A DNA stretch of 64,000 nucleotides from an uncultured Cedecea sp. (GCF_947498825.1 NZ_CANMLV010000007.1:1-64000); one strand, 5' to 3'; shown: positions 46,015 through 55,928, numbered from the stretch's first letter. Made by a program: numbers and translations. Notes: generated by a model from the letters alone, not told the origin.

Positions 46015-46902
46015 TCAGTTAACGGTTTCATCTATCCAGTCTGCAAATGCGCGAACGGCGGGTGAAAGAAAACGCTGATGGGGGTAAAGCAATGTGACAG
46101 GAACAGACGACGGCTGCCAGTCGGCCAAAACTTCAACCAGCGTTCCTTTCTGCAGGTGTTCTGCTACAACGTTTTCAGCAAGCTGTGCCAGCCCGAATCC
46201 CTCGAGGCACATTTTTATGTAGAGTCCCGTTTCGTTGACGGCTGCCGACCCGCTGACGGATACGGACAGCGTTTCTGTTCCCTGCACAAAGCTCAATTCA
46301 CCTGTACGTCGGCTTTGCCCTGAAAAATAATGAACAGCCCGGTGATGAGATAAATCTTGAGGTGACTGCGGAATACCGTATTTCCTGAGATAATCGGGAG
46401 AGGCACAGGTGATCCAGCGAAACTGCCCAAGCGGACGGGCAACAAGTGTAGAGCTAAGCAACTCTCCGGTTCTGATCACGCAATCCACCCCCTCCTGAAC
46501 CAGATCGACCTGCCGGTCGCTGACACCAATCATCAGGTAAATATCAGGATACCGGCTGTAGAATTCCTTCAGTTTTGGCATAACGATGAAATGGGCTATA
46601 CCGCCGGGCATATCAACGCGTAAACGGCCCCGGGGAAGCCTGTTCGAATCAGCCAGACTGGCTTCAGTATGTTCAATTAAGGCCAGAATTTCTCTGCATT
46701 GCGACAGGTATTGCAGGCCTTCAGGAGTAAGACTGACCCGTCTTGTGGTTCGGTTGAGCAGACGCACCTGCAGGTATTTCTCCAGGTTTTTGATGGTGCT
46801 GGTAACAGTAGAGGAAGGCAGAGACAGTGTTTCTGCTGCTCGGACAAAGCTTCCGGCCTCAGCCACCCTTAAAAAAACCTGCATAGCTTGAATACGATCC
46901 AC
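46015..46902 (-). CDS. LysR-family regulator
   Basis: 295 residues of the CrgA/YafC-like branch: VFLRVAEAGSFVRAAETLSLPS in the N-terminal winged helix (quoted as VFLRVAEAGSF and RAAETLSLPS), then a typical effector domain. It is divergent from the amidohydrolase gene, so it probably regulates that operon. Confidence 0.87.
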   Translation of the reverse strand: MDRIQAMQVFLRVAEAGSFVRAAETLSLPSSTVTSTIKNLEKYLQVRLLNRTTRRVSLTPEGLQYLSQCREILALIEHTEASLADSNRLPRGRLRVDMPGGIAHFIVMPKLKEFYSRYPDIYLMIGVSDRQVDLVQEGVDCVIRTGELLSSTLVARPLGQFRWITCASPDYLRKYGIPQSPQDLSHHRAVHYFSGQSRRTGELSFVQGTETLSVSVSGSAAVNETGLYIKMCLEGFGLAQLAENVVAEHLQKGTLVEVLADWQPSSVPVTLLYPHQRFLSPAVRAFADWIDETVN

Positions 46903-47044
46903 CTGACTGCTCCCCTGAATATCATGTAGCGTTGTTAACCATCATTATTCGTTAATTCTGAATTATGAAAACGCGTTAGTCATCTTTTTCATCTTAATCG
47001 GGAGGCGTATCGTTTTCCTTCTTAAACTGAAAGAGACGATTACA

Positions 47045-48439
47045 ATGACCAATTACAACAGAAATATTGTTAAGAATCAGATGGAAAATTCGCCGGTAAC
47101 ACTGATTCGCGGCGCAACCATACTGAGTATGGACGATAGCGTTGGTAACATTGAGCACGGTGACATTCTCATCAACGGCTCAATTATTACCGCCGTGGGC
47201 CAGAACCTTGACGCGCCAGGCGCTCATGTCATTGATGCCAAAAATATGATTGCCATGCCGGGGATGGTTGATTCTCATCGTCACGCCTGGGAAGGTCAAC
47301 TGCGCCGCATCAATCCCAACGCCACCTGTCTGGACGACTACAGCAACGCCACGCACTTTTCGTTCGCCAGATATTACCGCCCGAAAGATATCTACGTCGG
47401 TAATCTTCTGACGGCACTAGGCGCGATTGACGCGGGCATCACCACGATGATTGATAACTCGCACAACAGCCGTACCGCAGCGCACGCCGATGCCGCCGTT
47501 GAGGCCCTGCTTGACTCCGGCATTCGAGCTATCCACGCTTCCGGCGCACCGGTGGCCGGTGAATGGGATAAAGCACACTGGCCAGGTAACTGGCAGCGTC
47601 TGCAGGAAAAGTATTTCAGGGATAACCCTGAAGGCCTTGTGACTTTAGGGGTTATGGCTCAGCTGGAGCCAGAATTATGGGCAGAAGCGCGCAGGCTGGG
47701 TCTGCCTATTGTGACAGAGTTCTTTGGCGCTGAGATGGCCTCCGAGCTTGAGTCACTGCATCAGCAGGGTCTGCTCGGCCCGGACAATATCTTCAACCAC
47801 TGTGCGGCACTGCCTGATGAAGGCTGGGAAATCCTGCGCGAAGCAGGTGTCCGGGTAAATGTCTGCCCTCGCTCAGATTCACACTACGGTATCGAAAGCG
47901 GAATGTTTGCCATTGAAGCCGCGCAGCGTCATGGCATCAATCCTGGCCTGAGCGTGGATAATGAAACGTCTTACAGCACCGACATGTTTATGGAAATGCG
48001 CGTCGCGTTCTATCTGCAGCGTGTGATGGGTATGCATAAGCACTGCTGTAATTCAGCGCATTCACTGACCACTCTTCCTGCTGCGCAGCTGCTTAAATCA
48101 GCAACCGTTGATGGCGCGGTTTGTGCCGGACTGCAGGACAAAACAGGAAGCCTGACGCCGGGCAAACAGGCTGATCTGATCCTGATTAACGCGGCAGACC
48201 TCAACCTCTATCCCAACGGAAATGCGTTTGGTACGGTGGTGCATGCTGCTGAACGCAGCAACATCGATACCGTGCTGATCGGTGGGCGCATCGTCAAGCA
48301 GAACGGCACAGTGTTGGGTGTAGACAACGAGCGCCTTCGTGCAGCCATTGATGAATCACGCGAACACCTTTTTGCGGCTGCAGGGTATGAACCAGACATC
48401 TTTGCGGAAAAATTTCTGCCGCTGGTTCAGGCAAACTGA
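47045..48439 (+). CDS. Amidohydrolase-superfamily (chlorohydrolase/deaminase-like) enzyme
   Basis: A 464-residue metal-dependent hydrolase. The first metal motif is DSHRHAWEGQLR (H-x-H), followed by TMIDNSHN, the FNHCA His and the SVDNE Asp. It belongs near the TrzA/AtzA/cytosine-deaminase-like group; substrates are ring-N compounds such as purines or triazines, not readable here. An alternative start at 47081 (MENSPVTLIRG) is possible. It stands 14 bp before the small permease and divergent from LysR. Confidence 0.82.
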   Translation: MTNYNRNIVKNQMENSPVTLIRGATILSMDDSVGNIEHGDILINGSIITAVGQNLDAPGAHVIDAKNMIAMPGMVDSHRHAWEGQLRRINPNATCLDDYSNATHFSFARYYRPKDIYVGNLLTALGAIDAGITTMIDNSHNSRTAAHADAAVEALLDSGIRAIHASGAPVAGEWDKAHWPGNWQRLQEKYFRDNPEGLVTLGVMAQLEPELWAEARRLGLPIVTEFFGAEMASELESLHQQGLLGPDNIFNHCAALPDEGWEILREAGVRVNVCPRSDSHYGIESGMFAIEAAQRHGINPGLSVDNETSYSTDMFMEMRVAFYLQRVMGMHKHCCNSAHSLTTLPAAQLLKSATVDGAVCAGLQDKTGSLTPGKQADLILINAADLNLYPNGNAFGTVVHAAERSNIDTVLIGGRIVKQNGTVLGVDNERLRAAIDESREHLFAAAGYEPDIFAEKFLPLVQAN

Positions 48440-48453
48440 CAGAGGCGAATAGC

Positions 48454-48927
48454 ATGATCGCAATTTATTACGTGATAGCTTTTGCAGCAGGTCTGGGTAT
48501 TACCCTCCAGACGACACTGAACAGCCAGCTTGCAAAAGGGCTCGGAGGGGATCCGGTCACCGCCGCGTTGTTTTCCTTTACGTTCGGGGCGTTCAGCCTC
48601 GGAATTTACTCGCTACTGCGTGGAGGTTTACTCACCTCCCTTGCAGCTATTCCTTCGCAGCCTTTGTGGAGCCTGGCAGGCGGACTGATTGGTGCCTGCG
48701 CATTATTCAGCTATGTTGTGCTCGCACCAAAAATCGGTTTTTCGGCCCTGCTCGGACTGGCAATTGTCGGACAGCTACTTTCCTCACAGGTGATCGATCA
48801 TTTTGGCCTGCTGGGTGCGATAAGGAGACCAGTCTCGTTACTGAGACTGGGAGGAATACTGGTCATGCTGGCCGGTCTCGCCATCATGCTTTTCGGCGAT
48901 CGGCTCTCTGCACGTTTTCTGCAGTAA
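48454..48927 (+). CDS. DMT-superfamily (YdcZ/DUF606) small permease
   Basis: A 157-residue membrane protein with five predicted spans, of the short DMT group (DUF606). Such proteins function as dimers for small metabolites. Placed directly after the amidohydrolase, it might import its substrate or export its product (inference). Confidence 0.82.
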   Translation: MIAIYYVIAFAAGLGITLQTTLNSQLAKGLGGDPVTAALFSFTFGAFSLGIYSLLRGGLLTSLAAIPSQPLWSLAGGLIGACALFSYVVLAPKIGFSALLGLAIVGQLLSSQVIDHFGLLGAIRRPVSLLRLGGILVMLAGLAIMLFGDRLSARFLQ

Positions 48928-48998
48928 AGCCTTTACCCACGTTTGTTCCCGCGCAGATGTGGGTAAGTCTGGTCAACGCAATTTATAGGAGGATTAAC

Positions 48999-49140
48999 AT
49001 GTTTTCAATCGCATCTGATGTCAGGAATATGCTGGGGGATTGTCCACTCTGGTGTGAAAGAACTCGCAGTTTTTACTGGACTGACATTGAAGCAAGTGAG
49101 TTGCTCACATTAAAGATAGGCGAAAAGATCCCAGGATTAA
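48999..49140 (+). pseudogene. SMP-30/gluconolactonase gene, 5' fragment
   Basis: A start at 48999 behind AGGAGG, then DVRNMLGDCPLWCERTRSFY and WTDIEASELLTL, the N-terminal blade of SMP-30/gluconolactonase/LRE proteins (normally about 290 residues). It stops resembling the family after about 45 residues and runs into an IS fragment. It probably was the third gene of the amidohydrolase-permease operon. Confidence 0.75.
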
Positions 49141-49150
49141 CGGGACAGTT

Positions 49151-49214
49151 CTTCCCTACTCTACTTATGATCGCCTTTCAGAAAGGCGGCCTGGGAGCAT
49201 CATCGACAACAACC
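49151..49214 (+). mobile_element. IS1202-like transposase fragment (copy 3)
   Basis: In one frame the bases encode LPYSTYDRLSE followed by IIDNN, the same C-terminal block as in copies 1 and 2. Only about 64 bp are left. It joins the truncated SMP-30 gene and the next gene. Confidence 0.75.
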
Positions 49215-49218
49215 GTTT

Positions 49219-49968
49219 TTACATATTAAATACGCGATCCTTTTGGGAGAGATGTACTTCTGTTATTTTATTTTTTCCTGACCATACGTATTCGTATTTA
49301 AAAAACGAAATATTTCCGATAAATTTTTCTATAACCACTAATTTGTTGTTTGCATCAAAAGTAGCTTTAATATAACTACTCATCGAGAAAGTTTGTGAGT
49401 ATGCTACTTCTTCAAGCAATCTTACTGGGTGATAAAATCCTGTAAAGCTCGCATAGTAACTGACTTTTTCCGTTTTTCGGCCCTGCGATATATCCGTCTT
49501 GTCAAAAGTTTTTTCTGATTGTCTTTTTTTTATTTTAAGATTTAAGTCTTTTAGCATTTTACGTTGAAATGAATGACAACATAAACCTAATGGCCATTGC
49601 CATTTTCCTTCGTGGCACTTAACGTAATTTCGTATTTCTTTTTTTATTTCTTCGGATGTTCTGTAATCGTTACGATATAAATCGAATATTACCACTCCTT
49701 TACTTCTGTCATGATGATGGGGATCTATTTTAGAAGTGCCGCATAATATACTTTGCCCGTTTAAATCTCCAGGTACTCCGAGTAACATGCCTTTGAGTAC
49801 GTGGCAACCGGCGGGCCAGTTAGGCCACCATCCGTAACTCTCATTTTCTCCTAACTCAATCCATGAATGGCCATAGATATCTCTATCTTCGCTAAAAATG
49901 TTGGTTAAGGGAAGCAGTCTTAACACGATGATATCATCGACCTTGCTATATTTTGCATTCTTATTCAT
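49219..49968 (-). CDS. Hypothetical protein with possible LRAT/permuted NlpC-like motifs
   Basis: 249 residues, AT-rich and foreign in base use compared with its neighbours. YGHSWIELGENESYGWWP near residue 32 has an invariant-looking His, and GLCCHSFQRKML near 130 has a Cys, in the His-then-Cys order of LRAT/permuted NlpC-P60 thiol enzymes. No signal peptide or membrane helix. The fold assignment is inference from these motifs alone. It stands alone, ending four bp from the IS fragment. Confidence 0.45.
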   Translation of the reverse strand: MNKNAKYSKVDDIIVLRLLPLTNIFSEDRDIYGHSWIELGENESYGWWPNWPAGCHVLKGMLLGVPGDLNGQSILCGTSKIDPHHHDRSKGVVIFDLYRNDYRTSEEIKKEIRNYVKCHEGKWQWPLGLCCHSFQRKMLKDLNLKIKKRQSEKTFDKTDISQGRKTEKVSYYASFTGFYHPVRLLEEVAYSQTFSMSSYIKATFDANNKLVVIEKFIGNISFFKYEYVWSGKNKITEVHLSQKDRVFNM

Positions 49969-50381
49969 GAATATCGAGCCTTCCTTGGTTACGGATTTTA
50001 TTAGAGTAAGCAGACATTATAGTTTAATCAACTTACAATTTCTGATAAAAAGGTTACTGTTAAATTAGATGCTGAATTATTAATATCAAGTGGCAAAGCA
50101 ATGGAAATAACTCACATAACCGTTACGATTATCGATGTAAAAGGCGAATGGATAAGGTGTTTAACTGGCAGGCTACTGATAAATAAATTGGTGCATCTCA
50201 CTACTCGTATGAGGATAAAAACCTGGCTAAATATCGTATCACTTCCCTATTCTTCTGGTGAGTATATTTGAAATAGAACATCGGTTTTATGAGGCAGACT
50301 CCAGCCGCTATCTATTATTAAAAATAAATCAGTCCGGATAATCGAAACACATCCCTGTGTTAAGCGTTATTACTAAATAGT
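49969..50381. other. Gap with glycosidase remnant
   Basis: Mostly non-coding. The plus-strand remnant at 50050-50271 is listed separately; nothing else is visible. Confidence 0.4.
50050..50271 (+). pseudogene. Possible GH2 beta-galactosidase C-terminal remnant
   Basis: An open 73-codon stretch without a start codon context. Its first part, AELLISSGKAMEITHITVTI then DVKGEW, resembles the Ig-like C-terminal domain of GH2 glycosidases (pattern 'I.A.GKDL.YITV.V.D..G'). The rest is unlike it. It is probably debris, with modest support. Confidence 0.35.
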
Positions 50382-51173
50382 TTATCGCAATAAAATTTTA
50401 CCGATCAAATAAGTTGTCGCCTGCCCGCCAATAGCGACACGGTCACCAACCAGTTTGCAGCGTAAATCACCGCCACGCTCAGAAACCTGGCGCGCAAGCA
50501 TCTGAGTTTTATCTAACTGTTCGGCCCAGTAAGGAATAAGCATACTATGTGCGGAACCGGTAACCGGATCTTCAGGCACTGATTCTCCCGGGCAGAAAAA
50601 GCGGCTGACAAAATCATACTCGCCATCTCCTGGTGCTGTAATACAAACCATTTTATTCAGTGGGATCATGGCATTGATATTCGGACGAACGGCTTCTACT
50701 TGCTGCTGGTTCTCAAGTACAACCATATAATCACGGGCAACTCGCACTTCTTTATATTCTGTGATACCTAATGTTTCCAGCAATAAATCCGGTGGCGTGA
50801 CGGGCTCAGTAGACCATGCAGGGAAATCAAGTGTCAGCCAGTCTCCGCTGCGTGTTACCGTCAGCGGGCCAACAAATCGGGTATCGAAATGAATGGTTGT
50901 GTGCGGGTAATCAAGATATTCAAAGATGACATGTGCTGCTGCAAGTGTGGCATGGCCACATAAATTGATTTCATGCTGAGTCGTAAACCAACGGAGTTCA
51001 AAACCCTTATCAGTCGTGACAAAAAATGCCGTTTCTGACTGGTTATGCTGCTGTGACATCTTTAATAATGTTTCATCAGGCAGCCATTCAGTGAGTGGAC
51101 ATACTGCTGCTGCATTGCCACCAAAAGTATGGGAAGTAAAAGCATCTACCATGTAAAAATCAATTTGTTGCAT
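50382..51173 (-). CDS. PhzF-family isomerase
   Basis: A 263-residue diaminopimelate-epimerase-fold protein of the PhzF group. The catalytic Glu near 46 is in QHNQSETAFFV; CGHATLAAAHV and the C-terminal DPVTGSAHSML are family signatures. PhzF itself isomerises a phenazine precursor; most enterobacterial relatives (YddE, YHI9-like) have unknown substrates. No phenazine genes are near. Confidence 0.88.
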   Translation of the reverse strand: MQQIDFYMVDAFTSHTFGGNAAAVCPLTEWLPDETLLKMSQQHNQSETAFFVTTDKGFELRWFTTQHEINLCGHATLAAAHVIFEYLDYPHTTIHFDTRFVGPLTVTRSGDWLTLDFPAWSTEPVTPPDLLLETLGITEYKEVRVARDYMVVLENQQQVEAVRPNINAMIPLNKMVCITAPGDGEYDFVSRFFCPGESVPEDPVTGSAHSMLIPYWAEQLDKTQMLARQVSERGGDLRCKLVGDRVAIGGQATTYLIGKILLR

Positions 51174-51282
51174 AGCACAATTCTCTTATCATAGTTGGAT
51201 AAAATCAGACTCTACTATGACGTGTTGGAAGCTGATCTCGAATTGTTTTCTGCTGGCATATTTCAGATTAAGCAGAAGAGCT

Positions 51283-52798
51283 TTAATACTGGGTCTTAAT
51301 CTGGTCAATGGGGACGGCTTTGCTGATGAGCCAGCCTTGTGCTAGCGCCTTGGGATTAAATGCTAAAATAGCTTGTCTTTGTGTCTCGCTTTCTAAGCCT
51401 TCAAAAATAACGCGTACGCTCATTGTACTGGCAATTTCATTTATTTTCTCTAGCACTTTTTCCGTGGGAGAATGGGTTCCTGCGGCATGAGTAAAAGTTC
51501 GGTCTATTTTAATTTTGTCAAAGCTGAGCGCACTTAAGTAAGCCAGACTTGAATATCCAGTACCGAAGTCATCAATAAAAATCATAAAGTTAAGCGTTCT
51601 TAACATATTCAACTTGTCGTTAAGTGTTTTAAAATCAATCGTGGAATTTTCAAGTATTTCAAATGCAATCTGCTGAGGATGGATATTGTTTTTCTTGGCG
51701 GTATCTATCAGAAAGGATATTGAGTTATCGAAAGTTAAAATTCACAGTCAATATTTAAGCTTAAGTAACAGTCAGGATTGCTCGCGAGAAAGTCACTACA
51801 TTCACGCATAGCCTTGGAAACAATATATTTGCTAAATTTATTACTGATCCCCATTTCTTCAATTTTTTTAATGAACACAATAGGTGGAATATCTCCCATG
51901 TGCTTATCATGCCATCTTGCAAGAGCCTCAACACCATGTAGTTTATACGTCTGCATATTAACGATAGGTTGATATTCTATACTGATTAAGCCCGAGTTTA
52001 CTGCCTTCAGCAGTTTTGACTCAATTAAATTATTATTTGATTGTTGCTGTTTGATGACATACCAGACTGAATATCCAAGCACTGAGCCGCAAAGAATGAT
52101 AATAAATAACAAATGGTAATGTGCAGTTGAAAATAAAGAATCGTGAATTTGAGAGTGAACGCAAATTTCATATTCCTCTGAACAAACTCTGTAACTCATA
52201 GATGTTAAATCGTCATCAGGTAATAACTTATCGCCAAAGGAACGTAATACCATCTTTCCATCTAACGATGTGACTCTGGATTTAATACCATTAGTGCTAT
52301 TTTCAAACGCCAGAAAAGCATGGGGGGTCGCGACTACAAATATATTATTTTTACTATTCATATCAATAGAGGAACCCTTTATTCCATAGCCGGGCATTTT
52401 TTCCAGATAGTAATATTATTTTTTGTTACTCTATTTTCACCTGTGAATTTATAAGATTCAGGAATATCCCCCCAAAGTGCTGAACAGAGTATTTTATTAT
52501 CTTTTATAATATCTGCATCTTTAAGGAAATTATGCGTAAAAACAATGTACTTTAATTCATTAATATCTTTACTTGAACATTTGTCACCACTACTGGTGCT
52601 CATGCTGTTTAACGCCCCGCTCAGATTTTCAGAAACATAAACAGCACGTTTTAAAAGATCTTTGGAATAGGATTTAATCTGAGAATGATTGCTATTTATC
52701 CAAAGGTATTGAGCTGTCGAAAGCGAAATAATGATACCCAGTATCATTAATACCGACAGAAAAAACAGAGAGCGAGTTATCCCTTTGAAAAAATTCAT
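51283..52798 (-). pseudogene. CSS-EAL c-di-GMP phosphodiesterase, two frameshifts
   Basis: Three frames together give a protein of about 505 residues: a first membrane helix (FLSVLMILGIIISLSTAQ), a periplasmic CSS domain (KCSSKDI and LCSALWG), a second helix (LLFIIILCGSVLGYSVW) and an EAL domain (GVEALARWHD, FIDDFGTGYSSLA, VIFEGLE). Breaks: near 52395 in a run of six A (reading WKK, then MPGYG in the next frame) and near 51735 in TTTT (stop after NIDCEF). Each would be mended by one base. It may be a pseudogene, or the two changes could be sequencing errors. Confidence 0.85.
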
Positions 52799-53229
52799 TT
52801 AAAATTCTCAAATTACATTGAATGCGATATAACGCATTTTTTATATTTTCTGATGTTCGCGGCATTGTGATTGCACAGTTCTGCTTATGTCAAGAATAAA
52901 AACGTATGCTGCCATCTATAAATAAAGGCAAAAAATTATTTTATTGAATTTGAATGAGCCATTATTTAGTTATGAGTGAGAAATAAAAATACAGGATATT
53001 GTTTCATAAGCAATTAGTTTTTAGATATAGCAGGCAAGCACACTGAATATCGTATTTTCAGGTAAAATTATTATTTACGATTATATATGTTATAACCAAG
53101 ATTGCTTACGTTTGGTCAGTCCTCTCCAGAACCATGACAGCTGCCCTTTTCACTGATACGCTGCGCAGAGAGTCATGTCAGCGTATCAGAAACTTTCATG
53201 ACAGTGCTGTTGGTATTTTCATGTACTCT
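52799..53229. other. Gap after CSS-EAL locus
   Basis: No gene. The promoter region of the CSS-EAL gene is AT-rich. A hairpin, CTGATACGCTG (53153-53163) with CAGCGTATCAG (53179-53189), precedes the 3' end of the VOC gene and may terminate it. Confidence 0.4.
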
Positions 53230-53604
53230 CTATACTGGTTTAAGTATCTGACCAACATCAATGCGGTTACCATCCGGATCGGCAAAAATAAACGCACGAA
53301 TGCCATATTCTTTATCTTCCAGTCCCCGAATGATCCTCGCTCCGGCTTGCTGGCAAAGCGTAAATAAAGCATTAGCGTCATCAACCAGCAGATGTATGAC
53401 AGGAAAATGAGCCGCTTTATATCCAGGCTGTAAGGTTAAATGTAATTCACAGGCTCCCTGTTTTAAAATCATAAAGCCTACCGGATTACCATTCTCAAAA
53501 ACTTTCTCGAAGCCCAAATCATTGATATAGAAATGCTGTGCAAGACTGATATTTTTGACCGGCAAGACAGCGGCTATACGACCAAATTTAATAGTATGTT
53601 GCAT
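53230..53604 (-). CDS. VOC (glyoxalase/bleomycin resistance) family protein
   Basis: A 124-residue protein of the vicinal-oxygen-chelate superfamily with two babab units (FGRIAAVLPVKNISLAQHFY at the start, FADPDGNRIDVGQ at the end). Such proteins bind metals or sequester bleomycin-type drugs. The metal residues are only partly recognisable. Its function is unknown. Confidence 0.82.
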   Translation of the reverse strand: MQHTIKFGRIAAVLPVKNISLAQHFYINDLGFEKVFENGNPVGFMILKQGACELHLTLQPGYKAAHFPVIHLLVDDANALFTLCQQAGARIIRGLEDKEYGIRAFIFADPDGNRIDVGQILKPV

Positions 53605-53820
53605 GAGTTCAACCTCGTAACAGGAAGACAGACACAGTATCAGGCGGTGCTTAACGATGTTACTTCCAGACAGGTTCCGGGCGGTGCCAGACTGAGCTGT
53701 AGCTTAGCTGAACGTTAGTGGGATTGTAAATCATATCTGGCTGTAAGTGACGCCATCACCTAGAATACGCCAAGGATTACTCTGGATAGCGCGACTCCTT
53801 CACTGTGTAATGGGGAAAAA

Positions 53821-54357
53821 ATGTCAAAAGTATTATTGATCATTGATATGCAAAAGTATGTTACTGAGAGGATCCAGCAAGGTGTTCCATTCTATCCGGA
53901 AAATGCCATTGCGAACATGATAGCTGTCGTTGCGACATTCAGAGCTGCGGGGCTGCCGGTAATTCATATTCGTCACCAGACGCCTGAGATTGATTCAGCC
54001 TTGCATCAGGACTCCCCTTTAAGTTTACCGATTGAGTTTTTTGACGCATTAGCAAATGAACCGGTCTTCATTAAACATACATCCTCTTCATTTAATTCAA
54101 CTCCCCTGCTTTCTTATCTTGAAGACAGATGCTTATCTGAGGTTGTCGTAATGGGTGCCGTAGCAGGGTTTTGTGTTAATTCAACCGTCAGAACCGGCGC
54201 TGATTTGGGATTAAATATGATCGTAATAAAAGATGCGGTTATCAGTTTCGGTTTGCAAAGCCATCAGCCAGGAGCCGAAGAGATCCATCATGTCACTATG
54301 GCTTTGCTCGAGGCTGATTTTGCTCGGGTGTTAACAACCGCTGAAGTTGTAGATTAA
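53821..54357 (+). CDS. Isochorismatase-like cysteine hydrolase
   Basis: 178 residues with the cysteine-hydrolase triad: Asp in LLIIDMQKYV near 9, Lys in PVFIKHTSSS and Cys in AVAGFCVNSTVR. Related enzymes include nicotinamidase and YcaC-type hydrolases; the substrate is not clear. Preceded by a GGGGAAAA stretch. Divergent from the VOC gene. Confidence 0.86.
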   Translation: MSKVLLIIDMQKYVTERIQQGVPFYPENAIANMIAVVATFRAAGLPVIHIRHQTPEIDSALHQDSPLSLPIEFFDALANEPVFIKHTSSSFNSTPLLSYLEDRCLSEVVVMGAVAGFCVNSTVRTGADLGLNMIVIKDAVISFGLQSHQPGAEEIHHVTMALLEADFARVLTTAEVVD

Positions 54358-54458
54358 AGATAAATAATATTGCCTGGGGATCTGTTTGCGGCAGAAAATA
54401 TCTCTGCACTTATGTGAGATTCAGGTAATCCCCGCGTAATATTGCCATTTTACCGCTG

Positions 54459-55928
54459 TTAAGGTTTAAGGCCTCGTCCTGGAATCGTTTGACAGGCCGC
54501 TCCTTTCGCTGGCGGTGAAATTTTAGGGTACTCATCAGGAAGAATATAAACTTGCGAGGTAGCGACATAGCCATCATTAAAGGTGGCCTCAAGATAAGTT
54601 GCCTGCCAGCCGTTCCCGGGCTTGGTCAGCGGTATAATGACTTCTTTATTGTCAGCCGGAAGCGTGACTGGCTTTGAATAATATTTAATGTCACAGGCAA
54701 AACGAAAATCTCTGGCTACTGGATTATGTGCCGTCCACTGTAGAATTTGCGTTGGTTGCTCTGAAAAATGGACTTTCAGTTTTTTGTTCCTCTTGTCATC
54801 ACTGACGACTGTTTCACTAATTTCAGGTAATTTCTTTTGTTTCTGATAACGATTAATAAAAGTTACCAACGAGGGTACAGTGACAGAAAGAATTCCGTTG
54901 TGAGTGGAATTCTTCACAACACGCAACGATTTTGGACCGGGTAATTTATCGTAATAAAAATGGCTATTATCCGGAACATAAAAGTCATCGCCACTGGCAT
55001 TGATAATATATTTTTCAATATTAAGTCGATCATGCATGTCACTGGAGAGATAGGTTAAAGGATCTTCTATCTCCATCAGACTGGAAAACGCATCCGTATC
55101 GATATGCTTATCTATTTCTTGTTGGTAGTAAGGATAAAATGCAACAGGCCAGTTTTTTCCATATGAGTGATACATATGTTTGATAGACTTTTGGGTACTG
55201 AGCAAATCTATAGCAAAAGGAACAATCGCGACAACGTCAGGATCTGATAATGCAGTTAGCCAGGCGGCCCAGCCACGTTTAGATGCACCGGTAACGATAA
55301 ATTGAGTGATATTCTGTGACGCCAGCTCTATTTTAGCCAGCCGTAATGTTTGAGATACGGCAGCGGCCATAGGAATATGAAGCGATGCATTCTGATACTT
55401 CTTCATATCATTAATGAAGAGCTTCCATGACCAGGCCACGCTGTTATCTTCAGCAAGAGGTTCGGCTGCTCCCTGATAAATTAACGCCTGATTTGGAACG
55501 TTACTGACTGATATCACGATAGTCTTGCTGGTAGTGGCTATCTGGCGAAGCATATCCTGAGTGAAATTAGTCGGTGCGACAGAATTACCATGGCCGTCGT
55601 TATTGCTTCCATTGTTAATGACAACCAGTGCATTTTTATCGAGAGCGGCGTCTGGGATATAAATATCGACTTCATGCAGCCAGCTTTCAGGAGAGACAGT
55701 ACCTTGTAAAGTCCATGACTGTGAATTGAGTTTATATTTTTGTAATATGCCCCCGGGAAACGTTTTTTTTTCCAGTAAAGAATAATCAACAGGAACATCG
55801 GCAAGCGACTTCCGGTATTGAGAAATAACCTGGTTCAGTTCGACGCTTTCATGCTTACCTTCCGAAGAAAAAGCCTGACTACAGGGCAAGATGAGTAGCA
55901 TTAAAATATTTGGCATTTTAATTTTCAC
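54459..55928 (-). CDS. pqaA: PqaA-like (PhoPQ-activated pathogenicity-related) protein
   Basis: 489 residues with a signal peptide (MKIKMPNILMLLILPCSQAF), secreted or periplasmic. Family: PhoPQ_related, alpha/beta-hydrolase-like with the Ser elbow FIVTGASKRGWAAW and a DFYVPD segment. In Salmonella pqaA is PhoP-activated and linked to resistance to antimicrobial peptides. No clear PhoP box was found. Its function is unproven. It stands alone. Confidence 0.8.
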   Translation of the reverse strand: MKIKMPNILMLLILPCSQAFSSEGKHESVELNQVISQYRKSLADVPVDYSLLEKKTFPGGILQKYKLNSQSWTLQGTVSPESWLHEVDIYIPDAALDKNALVVINNGSNNDGHGNSVAPTNFTQDMLRQIATTSKTIVISVSNVPNQALIYQGAAEPLAEDNSVAWSWKLFINDMKKYQNASLHIPMAAAVSQTLRLAKIELASQNITQFIVTGASKRGWAAWLTALSDPDVVAIVPFAIDLLSTQKSIKHMYHSYGKNWPVAFYPYYQQEIDKHIDTDAFSSLMEIEDPLTYLSSDMHDRLNIEKYIINASGDDFYVPDNSHFYYDKLPGPKSLRVVKNSTHNGILSVTVPSLVTFINRYQKQKKLPEISETVVSDDKRNKKLKVHFSEQPTQILQWTAHNPVARDFRFACDIKYYSKPVTLPADNKEVIIPLTKPGNGWQATYLEATFNDGYVATSQVYILPDEYPKISPPAKGAACQTIPGRGLKP

